Below are positions 1 through 7,093 of a stretch of 8,179 nucleotides of DNA, one piece after another. Source of the DNA: Saprospirales bacterium. GTDB lineage: Bacteria > Bacteroidota > Bacteroidia > Chitinophagales > Saprospiraceae. Position 1 is the stretch's first letter, and the number at the start of each line of letters is the position of its first letter. Made by a program: the position numbers and the translations under genes. Location of the stretch: assembly GCA_024642645.1 (NCBI GenBank), contig JAHEAS010000128.1, positions 1-8,179 of the forward strand, written 5' to 3'. The notes under the pieces are model-generated. The model worked only from the letters and a program-made list of their open reading frames with translations, made no database searches and had not been told where the DNA came from.

Positions 1-366
1 AGGCACGATGCCGTCCTTGGCCAGTTCGGTGCGGCGGGCATTGATTTCGTCCGCTGTCCCAGCGCCAGGGTTGGAATAGCTGTAGGTAATGAACCCCGAC
101 TCCGATTTGAAATCTTCGAGCATTTCTGTCACCGACCGTTGCAGCCGCTTGAAGCCAGCATTGAATTTGCCTTCCAGCATCACGTTGATGTAAACTTCGG
201 CGTCCAGGTTTTCCATCATCTTCAACGTTGGCTCGGAAAGCGTGAATCGCTTGTCCTCTGTCAGGTCAAAATGGGTAAAAAAGACGTTGCCCAGCACGTT
301 TGCGAAGAGTGCAATGCCGATGATAAGGCCAAGGCGGAGTAGGGATTGGTTGCGGTTATTTTTCAC
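1..366 (-). CDS. gldG: GldG, gliding-motility ABC transporter component (N-terminal part)
   Basis: These are the first 122 codons of GldG; the gene continues beyond base 1. GldG is the membrane-anchored extracytoplasmic subunit that works with permease GldF and ATPase GldA. Seen: a short basic N-terminus, one membrane segment at about residues 10-30, then the family-typical FDLTEDKRFTLS (33-44) and a LEGKF...GFKRLQ stretch (64-76), followed by the start of the periplasmic domain. The start is a GTG at 364-366. It lies 11 bases inside the end of the upstream barrel gene, in another frame, so translation may be coupled. No in-frame ATG precedes it, and the residues that follow match the usual GldG N-terminus in spacing. 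An ATT about ten codons upstream is the only other nearby candidate. In flavobacteria gldG directly follows gldF; here a foreign-looking gene separates them. Identity is from motif recognition, not a database search. Confidence 0.93.
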   Translation of the reverse strand, partial: MKNNRNQSLLRLGLIIGIALFANVLGNVFFTHFDLTEDKRFTLSEPTLKMMENLDAEVYINVMLEGKFNAGFKRLQRSVTEMLEDFKSESGFITYSYSNPGAGTADEINARRTELAKDGIVP

Positions 367-1042
367 TGATGCTGTTTGTAGTGGTAAGGGAATATTGGAG
401 TCCGAGGGTTGCTTGGCGGTTTAGGCGTTCAAATGGGGCCTTAGCATCGCCAAGGCGTTTTACGCCGTGATAATATTCAAGGCTCAAAATAGCGCGTTCA
501 GACAAATTGTATTGAAATCCTGCCTTTGGACCATAATCAAGTTTATTTAGGCTCTTAATTTCCCCATTGGAATTTGAAGTATTAGTGACACCATTATAAG
601 TAAACTTATTTTGGGAATCAAAGGTGCTTTTGCTTAAATACATTGTTTGCCACCCCAACTTAAGCTGAATTTTTTTGAATCTATACTTAATATAAACAGG
701 AAGTGCAGCATAAGTCAAGTGAGTATGCGATACATCTGTTGAAGAACCAAGAATAATTATCTCAAAGGTCATTGGGTCAAACGTGTATAGTTTATCATTG
801 CGGGTTTCTTTGCTTTCAAAAACAGCATATAGCAACTCAATTCCCAAAATTGACTTGCCCCCAATGCCTTTCTCCAAGAACATGCCTACATTACCAGAAA
901 ACACCCACTTCGTGTCTGGACCAGATTTTCCATTCCAAGCTAATTTGCTAATACCAGGGTTAAAAGATATTCCAGCATTAAGGTTTTGAGTGTACACCAA
1001 AACGGGCATTAAAAAAGTCAATAGAATTAAAGCAGTTTTCAT
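356..1042 (-). CDS. Small outer-membrane beta-barrel protein (PorT-like family)
   Basis: A 228-residue exported protein with a signal peptide (about residues 1-19, hydrophobic core ALILLTFLMPVLV, cleavage near YTQ-N). Alternating hydrophobic/polar strands follow to the end: an early glycine-rich strand (22-31), a central segment around residues 113-136 with the ALPVYIKYRF pattern typical of Bacteroidota barrels, and a closing strand ATLGLQYSL (211-219). Length and layout fit the eight-stranded porin-like barrels common in this phylum; the specific role is unknown. It starts at ATG 1040-1042, 24 bases after gldF, and its end overlaps the gldG start by 11 bases, so it sits inside the gldF-gldG pair. 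Base composition differs sharply from the neighbours: bases 541-600 are 19/60 G+C against 34/60 for bases 1501-1560 in gldF. This is consistent with a later insertion. A link to gliding is suggested only by position. Confidence 0.8.
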   Translation of the reverse strand: MKTALILLTFLMPVLVYTQNLNAGISFNPGISKLAWNGKSGPDTKWVFSGNVGMFLEKGIGGKSILGIELLYAVFESKETRNDKLYTFDPMTFEIIILGSSTDVSHTHLTYAALPVYIKYRFKKIQLKLGWQTMYLSKSTFDSQNKFTYNGVTNTSNSNGEIKSLNKLDYGPKAGFQYNLSERAILSLEYYHGVKRLGDAKAPFERLNRQATLGLQYSLTTTNSISEK

Positions 1043-1066
1043 GATTTCATTTAATGCAAAAAATTT

Positions 1067-1798
1067 TCACCACTTCCTTTTTTCCAATGAAGTCACCGTC
1101 ATCGCCACAAATACCCCAATAATCGTCAGGAAATAAACCACATCCCTCGTATCAATCACCCCCCGGCTAATGGAAGTATAGTGGTAATCAATGCCAAGCA
1201 TCTGCACGATATCATCCACCTTGCCAACAAATACGGGCAGTTTGCTCAAAAACATAAAGCCCCAATGCACCAAAAAGCACAGGAAAACCGCCATCACGAA
1301 ACTCGCAATCTGGTGGCTTGTGATGGACGATGCAAAAACGCCAATGGCCACGAAGGCACCTGCCAGCGCTACCAAGCCGAGGTACGAACCCATAATGGCC
1401 CCACTGTCCAAGTTGCCTTTCGGGCTACCGAGTTGATAGACAGAGATGTAGTAAAGTAGGGTCGGAAGGAGCGCAAACACTGCCAAAGCCAAGCAAGCAA
1501 GGAACTTTCCCATCACGATTTGCAGGTCGCTGAGAGGCTTCGTGGCCAGCAGCTCAATCGTGCCTGCCTGCGTTTCCTCTGCAAACGACCGCATCGTCAC
1601 CGCCGGAATGAGGAAGACGAAAACCATCGGCGCTATGTCAAAAAGCTGGTCTAGGGTGGCGTAGTTGTAGTTCAGCAGGCTCGTGTCCGGGAACACGAAC
1701 ATGACCAAACCCAATATGGCCAAGAAAACACCAATCACGATATAGCCGATTAAAGAGCTAAAAAAGGTGTTGATTTCTTTTAAAAATATGGTGAGCAT
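1067..1798 (-). CDS. gldF: GldF, gliding-motility ABC transporter permease
   Basis: A 243-residue ABC-2 type inner-membrane permease, the membrane partner of ATPase GldA and of GldG. Six hydrophobic segments are visible at about 16-36, 55-68, 97-120, 136-158, 164-185 and 218-236. Between segments two and three lies the conserved cytoplasmic motif RSFAEETQAGTIELL (70-84) followed by ATKPLSD, characteristic of GldF and related permeases. Length matches the family (about 240). The ATG at 1796-1798 gives a normal start with the short amphipathic N-terminus expected. Upstream is a 66-base gap that carries a purine-rich direct repeat; downstream the barrel gene starts after 24 bases. In Flavobacterium johnsoniae gldA, gldF and gldG are required for gliding and Gld-type transporters also occur in non-gliding Bacteroidota; the transported substrate is not established. 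Confidence 0.95.
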   Translation of the reverse strand: MLTIFLKEINTFFSSLIGYIVIGVFLAILGLVMFVFPDTSLLNYNYATLDQLFDIAPMVFVFLIPAVTMRSFAEETQAGTIELLATKPLSDLQIVMGKFLACLALAVFALLPTLLYYISVYQLGSPKGNLDSGAIMGSYLGLVALAGAFVAIGVFASSITSHQIASFVMAVFLCFLVHWGFMFLSKLPVFVGKVDDIVQMLGIDYHYTSISRGVIDTRDVVYFLTIIGVFVAMTVTSLEKRKW

Positions 1799-1810
1799 AT
1801 GTTTTAAGTA

Positions 1811-1837
1811 AAAAGGAAAAAGTGAAAAGGAAAAAGT
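1811..1837. repeat. 13-bp purine-rich direct repeat upstream of gldF
   Basis: Two copies of AAAAGGAAAAAGT (1811-1823 and 1825-1837) are separated by one base, in the 66-base gap between the unknown secreted-protein gene and gldF. Relative to gldF this is a pyrimidine-rich tract ending about 12 bases before its ATG. Similar A/G-rich short tandem tracts are common between genes in Bacteroidota. It may be simple slippage sequence; no function can be read from it. Confidence 0.6.
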
Positions 1838-1864
1838 AAACTAGACTGCTTAATTCATCCTTTA

Positions 1865-2542
1865 TTAATCATCATTTACCAATAAATAAGTCGGGTTTCT
1901 GTCCACGTATATGAGCAGTGATTTAAATAATTTATCCTTAAGTTCTTCTTTTGGCAATTCCGCAATCGTCTCCACTAAAAGTGAATCGTCGTTAATCCAG
2001 TTAAGTAAATTTTCAATCTTAAAATCCGCTACCTCGCCTGTTTCAAAATTTAGCATTTTTTCCACGATAACTTCTTCGTCCCGTACGATATTTCCATGCC
2101 GAAACGGCTTGCCGGTGTATGGATTGTAGGCTGCAACCCGGATGGTCTTTTGGCGGTAATCAGGGTAGGTGAAATAGCAGATTTTACCCCGAAGCTTTAA
2201 AGCGGCAAAATTGGGCAAGCTCTTGCTGATTTCTTCTTTCGGAACACGAATGGAGGGAACTCCGTCCAGACAAATTGCCCAAATGGAATCCACTGAAAAC
2301 ATGGGCGTGTTTTTTTTCAAAAACACAGCATTCAACTGCGTCAATGAAGTCTGTGGATTGGTGATGATGTCCAGTTTCATAGAGTCCAAAGGCAGGCCTG
2401 GTCGGTTGGCCTTCAACTCCGCAAGGTTAAAATAGACGCCATCAGCAAAGCTGAAATTCTTCGTCAGCAAGACTGTATCTTGCCCTAAAAGGGAAGTCCC
2501 CAAAAGGGCAGTAAAAAGGGATATGAGCAATACTTTTTTCAC
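1865..2542 (-). CDS. Secreted protein of unknown function
   Basis: A protein of about 225 residues that I do not recognise by function. It has a signal peptide (basic KK, hydrophobic core to about residue 20, cleavage near LLGQ-D), so the mature protein should lie in the periplasm or at the surface. The mature start contains FADGVYFNLAELKANRP, resembling a pattern I recall in uncharacterised Bacteroidota secreted proteins where a 'DGIYL..E.FK' motif follows the signal peptide. The rest is soluble and mixed; the C-terminal third (about 185-213) is acidic and probably helical, with no membrane segment. No ATG is available: the start is either GTG at 2540-2542 (chosen as the commoner alternative codon) or TTG three bases upstream. 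It lies 30 bases after gldA and 66 before gldF, so it is probably co-transcribed with the gld genes. It is A+T-rich (bases 1921-1980 are 19/60 G+C). Confidence 0.82.
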   Translation of the reverse strand: MKKVLLISLFTALLGTSLLGQDTVLLTKNFSFADGVYFNLAELKANRPGLPLDSMKLDIITNPQTSLTQLNAVFLKKNTPMFSVDSIWAICLDGVPSIRVPKEEISKSLPNFAALKLRGKICYFTYPDYRQKTIRVAAYNPYTGKPFRHGNIVRDEEVIVEKMLNFETGEVADFKIENLLNWINDDSLLVETIAELPKEELKDKLFKSLLIYVDRNPTYLLVNDD

Positions 2543-2572
2543 CAAAAATCAAACTAAAAATTCAGCAATCAT

Positions 2573-3478
2573 TTATTTTGTCAACTCTGTGAACACATCT
2601 TCCACGCTCACCACCTCCTTGTGCATTTCCAACAAAGTCAAGTGGTTGTCCACGGCAAAGCGGAAAATGTCGGCTCGCGTATCGTTGGAAGAAGCGGAGG
2701 AAATGCGCCAGCGGTTGCCACCGAGGTGGTCGGCCCGCTTCACGTTTCGGATTTGCTGGAGTTTGTTGGCATTGGTGTTTTGCCCAAACTCCACGGTCAC
2801 CAGCAGCTCACCCCCTACCCTGCCCTGCAACGTTTCGATGGAATCGTTCGCCACAATTTTACCTTTGTTGATAATGAGCACCCGGTCGCAGAGCGCTGCT
2901 ACTTCCTGCATGATGTGTGTGCTGAAAATTACGGTCTTTTCCTTGCCCAGCTGCTTGATGACGCTGCGGATTTCCACCAACTGGTTTGGGTCGAGGCCAC
3001 TGGTCGGCTCGTCGAGAATGAGCACTTCAGGGTCGTGCAACATGGCTTGCGCCAAGCCCACCCGTTGCCTGTAACCTTTTGACAAAGCGCTTATTAGCTT
3101 GTGCTGCTCACTTCCCAATCCCGTCAAATCCACCATTTCACCTACCCGGCGGGGCACATTGGGCACTTTGTGAAGCCGAGCCACGAAGCCGAGGTACTCC
3201 CGCACGTACATGTCCTTGTAAAGCGGATTGTGCTCAGGTAGGTAGCCGATACGGCGGCGAACTTCCATCGGGTCGGCAGCCACGTCGAAGCCGCAGACTT
3301 CAGCCTGACCCTCTGTTTGCGGGATGAAGCAGGTCAAAATTTTCATCGTGGTACTTTTTCCGGCACCATTGGGGCCGAGAAAGCCGAGCACTTCGCCCTT
3401 TTTTGCTTCAAAACTGACGTCGTTCACGGCCTTTTGGGAGCCGTAGGTTTTAGTCAGGTGTTGTACTTTTACTGACAC
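2573..3478 (-). CDS. gldA: GldA, gliding-motility ABC transporter ATP-binding protein
   Basis: A 301-residue cytoplasmic ATPase that should energise the GldF/GldG transporter. Motifs in order: Walker A GPNGAGKST (35-43); a Q-loop region YLPEHNPLY (79-87), with Glu at the Gln position as is usual in this subfamily; ABC signature LSKGYRQRV (132-140); Walker B VLILDEP (152-158); D-loop SGLD (160-163); switch His188 in FSTH. The C-terminal domain of about 75 residues is the regulatory-type extension typical of DrrA/GldA ATPases. Length matches the family at about 300. The start is GTG at 3476-3478: no ATG or other usual start lies upstream before a stop, the next in-frame ATG (codon 45) would remove Walker A, and the N-terminal SVKVQHLTKTYG is as expected. 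The left arm of a long inverted repeat ends two bases before this GTG, and a consensus promoter lies about 240 bases upstream, so control through the leader is plausible. Confidence 0.95.
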   Translation of the reverse strand: MSVKVQHLTKTYGSQKAVNDVSFEAKKGEVLGFLGPNGAGKSTTMKILTCFIPQTEGQAEVCGFDVAADPMEVRRRIGYLPEHNPLYKDMYVREYLGFVARLHKVPNVPRRVGEMVDLTGLGSEQHKLISALSKGYRQRVGLAQAMLHDPEVLILDEPTSGLDPNQLVEIRSVIKQLGKEKTVIFSTHIMQEVAALCDRVLIINKGKIVANDSIETLQGRVGGELLVTVEFGQNTNANKLQQIRNVKRADHLGGNRWRISSASSNDTRADIFRFAVDNHLTLLEMHKEVVSVEDVFTELTK

Positions 3479-3480
3479 TA

Positions 3481-3713
3481 TTCGATTGCGGATTGCGGAT
3501 TGTGGATTGCGGCAGGTTCTGCTCGAAATCTAAATCCAGGTGACTAGGAGTATTGAGTTATTGAGTTAAGAGTTATTGAGGTTCTGACCGATATCCCAAT
3601 CTCTCTACAATCCAAAAATTTAAAATCAAAGCCTTCCAAATATTCGATTCCAAAAAGCAACGAGGAATTCAGCAGGATTTTCCGAAATCCACAATCCGCA
3701 ATCCGCAATCGAA
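3481..3713. repeat. Inverted-repeat element (28-bp perfect arms) in the gldA leader
   Basis: Bases 3481-3508 are the exact reverse complement of 3686-3713 (28 of 28). Allowing one mismatch the match extends inward to 3512 and 3682 (31 of 32). The left arm holds four tandem 7-base units, ATTGCGG, ATTGCGG, ATTGTGG, ATTGCGG (3485-3512). The 173-173+ base loop also contains an ATTGAGTT pair (3552-3559, 3560-3567) and a further ATTGAG at 3575-3580. No transposase and no clear target-site duplication is seen. The heptamer, which translates as the low-complexity peptide IADCG, resembles a repetitive extragenic motif I recall from many Bacteroidota genomes. So this may be a MITE-like or REP-like element, a structured 5' leader of gldA, or both. 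Confidence 0.85.
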
Positions 3714-3716
3714 GCG

Positions 3717-3748
3717 CAAAGCTACTCAACGGCTATGAGGGGTCAAAA
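3717..3748 (-). promoter_or_regulatory. Predicted Bacteroidota sigma-A-type promoter for gldA
   Basis: On the minus strand a -33 element TTTTG (3748-3744) is followed by exactly 19 bases and then TAGCTTTG (3724-3717), a perfect match to TAnnTTTG. This is the consensus described for Bacteroides and Flavobacterium housekeeping promoters. Transcription would start at about 3710-3713, at the outer edge of the inverted repeat, and give a gldA leader of about 230 bases. The match is by eye, and short motifs can occur by chance, but element, spacing and position agree. Confidence 0.6.
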
Positions 3749-3854
3749 CTTGTATTTGCCCAAAGACAAAATTGATAAGAAAGTGAGGTAAACTGGACGG
3801 GAAGTTGGTAAGGAACCAAAGTTTGGTCGTGTGGCCGCACAAATCAGGTTTACA

Positions 3855-3888
3855 TTGCACAAAAAAAGCCACCAAGCAATTACCTTTG
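3855..3888 (+). promoter_or_regulatory. Weak candidate promoter for the subtilase gene
   Basis: TACCTTTG at 3881-3888 matches the TAnnTTTG -7 consensus. The only -33-like sequence is TTG at 3855-3857, 23 bases upstream, which is slightly far. The implied 5' untranslated region is about 115 bases. A nearer TACTTTTTG (3976-3984) has one base too many. This is a tentative call. Confidence 0.22.
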
Positions 3889-4010
3889 ACCTGCTCATCA
3901 CTCCAATTTCTAAAGTTTCACTTCAACTTTTTTCAACAAATTCAATTTAACAACGGTAATTTCCCAAAGCGGCAATACTTTTTGACCTAATCACTGTAAA
4001 TCCTGTATTC

Positions 4011-7000
4011 ATGCGTCTATTTTACACACTACTTGTTTTCGGTTTTTTGCACACCTCTTTTTTTGTTGCTGCGCAAAACGCCAACCCCGAAAAAGTCGCC
4101 AAAAAACTGCTAGTCCAAATGGCCGAAGCACCAGCGGCTTTTCAGTCTGTGCACCTTGTCCTAGCTGACCAAGTTGACCTCGAAGCCCTCGATGCTCAAC
4201 TCACAGCCCAGCGTGCGCTGCCGGAACAGCGCTCAGAGACCGTAATTTCTGCACTGAAAACAAAGGCCGCCAGCACTCAAGGCAATCTTTTAACTCAATT
4301 AAACAACTCACCGTTGACCAAGCCAGGTTCAGTGGGCAGTTTTTGGGTGGCAAACGCCATCGTCGCAGAAATGAAAAATGAGCTGATAGCCGAACTGAGC
4401 AACCGCCCTGACGTGGTTTGGATTGGCCTGAACGCCGAACCACAGCTGGAAGCTTACACCGTGAACCCAGCGCCGCCTGTTGCGATGCCAAACGGACACG
4501 AGGTCGGCCTGACTGTCATTGGTGCACCAGTCATGTGGGCAATGGGCTACACTGGTTATGGTCAAAATGCATTGACAAACGATACGGGTGTTGACCCAAA
4601 CCAACCAGCCTTGAACACCAACTATCGGGGCAATCTGGTGCCAGCCCAACAAGCTTTTTTTGATTACAACGCAGGGCAGCAGTCGCAAATCCCAAATGTG
4701 GATGCCTTTGACTGCCAGTATCACGGTACGCATGTCACCGGCACCATCGTCGGTCTCGACCGCATGAACAATGACACCATCGGCGTGGCTTTTAACGCCC
4801 AATGGATGGGAGCCGCTTCTATCGTTTGCAATGGCGGGACAGCCCACCTGCTTGCCACTTTCCAGTGGTCAATGGACCCGGATGGCAACCCTGCAACGTC
4901 GGAGGACATGGCTGATGTCATCAACAACTCCTGGTACGACCCGGGGTTGGATACGATTGATTGTTTCAGCGTTTACGTGCCACTTTTACAAGCGATGGAA
5001 GCGGCGGGCATCGCAGTCGTTTTTTCGGCTGGCAATGCAGGCCCAGGCCCAAGCACTATCACACCGCCACACAATGTTAACTTGAACCTGGTCAATTCAT
5101 TTACGGTCGGTGCATTGAACGGAAACTCATCCAGCCTGTCCATTGCTGGCTTTTCAAGCCGTGGGCCATCACACTGCGTAGCAACGGATAGTTCGCTAAT
5201 CATCAAGCCTGAGGTTTCAGCTCCTGGCGTAGATGTGCGCTCCTGTTTGCCCACAGGCTACGGTCTTTTGAGCGGCACATCAATGGCTTCGCCCCATGTT
5301 TCTGGTGCGATATGTTTACTAAAAGAAGCCTTTCCGTACCTGCCAGGCAAGGAGCTTAAACTGGCATTGTACTTCACAGCTACCGACCTTGGCCAGCCCG
5401 GCGAAGACAACATTTATGGCATGGGCGTCATCAATTTACCAGCAGCGTTCGATTATTTGGTGGCGCAGGGCAACGTGCCTGTTAACCCACATGTGGACAA
5501 TGATGTTTTTGTGGTTAACTTAGAAATGCCATCAATAACCTGTGCTTCTGAGGTTTCACCCATGATTTTGACAGTTGAAAATGGTGGCACAAATCCGCTG
5601 ACTTCTTTTGAAATAAAGTATGAGGCAGGCAGCGATTCTTATTCCCTTGGATGGGTAGGCAACTTAGCTCAGCGGGAGCGGACTACCATTCAGTTGCCAA
5701 CTTTGGGCGCCTCACCCGGCAACTACCGCTTTCGTGTGACGCTGCTTAACCCGAATGGCGTCGCTGATGAGCGGCCTTTGAACAACGTCATTGAAAGAAA
5801 AATCGAAGTGCTTTCTCGGGAGCGGCTGCAAGTGCAGTCGGAGGGCGCAGCCACCGCTTGCGAAGGCGCATCGGCACTGCTTCGGGCCGAATACGATGGC
5901 CCCGGCTATGCCACCGTCAAGTGGTACGACGAGCCATTTGGTGGAGTGGCGATTGGTCAGGGCATGGTCTTCACGACACAGCCATTGGCACAAGCGGACA
6001 CGTTTTACGCTGAGGCAATTTACACACTGCCAGCTGGTTTGCCCAACAAGAATACTGCCCCGAATGAATTGCTCGAAGATGAGGAGGTAGGCCTGGTATT
6101 CAACGCACTTAGGCCATTTAAGCTCAAATCGGTCAAAGTCTTTGCAGAAACAACGGGCTTGCGTCAGTTTATTCTGCTAGACAACAACGGCGACGAGGTG
6201 GAACATTCCGTCATCAATGTCAACTCTGTTGGTTTTTTCGAGGTGATGCTTAACTGGAATGTGCCAGCTCAAAATAACCTTCAAATCATCAAAAACGGCG
6301 GGAAGGGACTTTTTGGTAACACGGCGGATGTTGATTACCCTATCGAGCAGCCGGATCTGGTCAAAATAAAAGGTACCAACAATGGCAACAGCAACGCCTA
6401 TTACTTCTTTTATGATTGGCAAATTGAAATCCCAGAGGTTTGCGAACGCTCCGAAATTATTGTTCCGGTGAATTCAGCGGGTAGTTCGCCGGGGGCATCT
6501 TTCAGCCTTTCTGCCGATAGCATCGACTTGACGAATAACCAACAGGTTATTTTCACCAATACCAGCACCGACAATGTAGCCAGCTTCGATTGGAACTTTG
6601 GCGATGGGACCGGTAGTAGCGAGGAAAGTCCTTCACATTCCTACACCGCCCCGGGTACTTACATCGTTAGCCTGGCAATAACTAGTATCGATGGTTGTTC
6701 AGCTTATGCCCTCGATACCATTCTTGTGACAAACAACGGTGTAAGTGCTGCTGACCCTGGCCGTCTGCTTCCTGAAAATGTAGCGGTTTACCCCAACCCA
6801 GCAAGCCAAACGGTCAATGTCCAACTCGACCTTCATGCGGTGAAAATGGTAGAACTGCAACTCACTGACATGACGGGAAAACCTGTTCGCTCGACTGCTC
6901 GTATTGCTTCGCAAAAAGACCTTTTGCAGCTAGACATCGCTGACCTTGCTACTGGCATTTACTTTTTGGTGGTGAAAATGGAAGGTGAAAGTTCGGTTTG

Positions 7001-7019
7001 GAAGGTGGTCAAGCTTTAA
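4011..7019 (+). CDS. Secreted S8 subtilase (bacillopeptidase F-like) with PKD and T9SS sorting domains
   Basis: A 1002-residue exported serine endopeptidase. Order: signal peptide (1-22, ending VAAQ); propeptide-like region (about 23-150); S8 catalytic domain (about 165-485) with Asp191 (DTGVD), His238 (HGTHVTG), oxyanion Asn342 (SAGNAG) and Ser424 (GTSMASP). The triad is intact. The VIGAPVMWAMGYTGYGQ lead-in and FQWSMDPDGNP..D..NNSW segment resemble bacillopeptidase F. After it come a CARDB-like beta domain (about 495-600), an Ig-like domain (about 605-672), an unassigned beta-rich segment (about 676-812), a PKD domain (about 828-908, WNFGDGT...HSY..PGTY) and a T9SS type A sorting domain (about 921-1002: VAVYPNP, TGIYFLVV, final KVVKL). 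It is expected to cross the outer membrane by T9SS, lose its tail, and be released or anchored at the surface. Asn190 before the catalytic Asp is unusually polar for that strand. The start is ATG 4011; the ion-channel gene follows after 74 bases. Confidence 0.95.
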   Translation: MRLFYTLLVFGFLHTSFFVAAQNANPEKVAKKLLVQMAEAPAAFQSVHLVLADQVDLEALDAQLTAQRALPEQRSETVISALKTKAASTQGNLLTQLNNSPLTKPGSVGSFWVANAIVAEMKNELIAELSNRPDVVWIGLNAEPQLEAYTVNPAPPVAMPNGHEVGLTVIGAPVMWAMGYTGYGQNALTNDTGVDPNQPALNTNYRGNLVPAQQAFFDYNAGQQSQIPNVDAFDCQYHGTHVTGTIVGLDRMNNDTIGVAFNAQWMGAASIVCNGGTAHLLATFQWSMDPDGNPATSEDMADVINNSWYDPGLDTIDCFSVYVPLLQAMEAAGIAVVFSAGNAGPGPSTITPPHNVNLNLVNSFTVGALNGNSSSLSIAGFSSRGPSHCVATDSSLIIKPEVSAPGVDVRSCLPTGYGLLSGTSMASPHVSGAICLLKEAFPYLPGKELKLALYFTATDLGQPGEDNIYGMGVINLPAAFDYLVAQGNVPVNPHVDNDVFVVNLEMPSITCASEVSPMILTVENGGTNPLTSFEIKYEAGSDSYSLGWVGNLAQRERTTIQLPTLGASPGNYRFRVTLLNPNGVADERPLNNVIERKIEVLSRERLQVQSEGAATACEGASALLRAEYDGPGYATVKWYDEPFGGVAIGQGMVFTTQPLAQADTFYAEAIYTLPAGLPNKNTAPNELLEDEEVGLVFNALRPFKLKSVKVFAETTGLRQFILLDNNGDEVEHSVINVNSVGFFEVMLNWNVPAQNNLQIIKNGGKGLFGNTADVDYPIEQPDLVKIKGTNNGNSNAYYFFYDWQIEIPEVCERSEIIVPVNSAGSSPGASFSLSADSIDLTNNQQVIFTNTSTDNVASFDWNFGDGTGSSEESPSHSYTAPGTYIVSLAITSIDGCSAYALDTILVTNNGVSAADPGRLLPENVAVYPNPASQTVNVQLDLHAVKMVELQLTDMTGKPVRSTARIASQKDLLQLDIADLATGIYFLVVKMEGESSVWKVVKL

Positions 7020-7093
7020 GAGCATGAGAAAGTGAGGGGGATGAGCGAGTGAGCATGGTCTTAGACAAATTAATGACATTTAATTTTGTCAAA

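Larger units (their letters stand above)
3479..4010. other. Divergent intergenic region between gldA and the subtilase gene
   Basis: A 532-base stretch without a credible gene. Left part (3481-3713): an inverted-repeat element directly upstream of gldA. Middle (3717-3748): a minus-strand promoter for gldA. Right part (3749-4010): A+T-rich DNA that should hold the promoter of the plus-strand subtilase gene, for which only a weak match was found. Short open frames here are low complexity and do not look like proteins. Confidence 0.8.

Noticed and set aside
1181..1459. Plus-strand open frame within gldF
   Set aside because: Shadow of the permease gene; the minus-strand product has six membrane segments and the conserved GldF motif.
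2523..3082. Long plus-strand open frames across gldA
   Set aside because: They are antisense shadows of a gene with complete ABC ATPase motifs and resemble no protein.
3218..3244. Glu in place of Gln in the GldA Q-loop
   Set aside because: The YLPEHNPLY form is normal for GldA and related DrrA-type ATPases, so it is not an anomaly.
3485..3512. Tandem heptamers considered as a CRISPR fragment or operator array
   Set aside because: Units are 7 bases with no spacers, so not CRISPR; without a known regulator an operator call cannot be supported.
3544..3729. Open frame of 61 codons on the minus strand in the gldA leader
   Set aside because: Its N-terminal part (LRIADCGFR) is the translation of the ATTGCGG repeat and the rest is low-complexity repeat; no start context or protein-like pattern.
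4329..4847. 172-codon minus-strand open frame inside the subtilase gene
   Set aside because: It lies antisense to the catalytic domain and has no signal, domain or protein-like composition of its own.
7081..7088. TAATTTTG, a perfect TAnnTTTG match before the ion-channel gene
   Set aside because: It would start transcription at about the ATG itself, and no -33 TTTG stands at the right distance.
7049..7093. GTG start adding 15 residues to the ion channel
   Set aside because: The extension places MSMVLDKLMTFNFVK ahead of a standard signal peptide; ATG 7094 has an A-rich context and gives a normal exported N-terminus.
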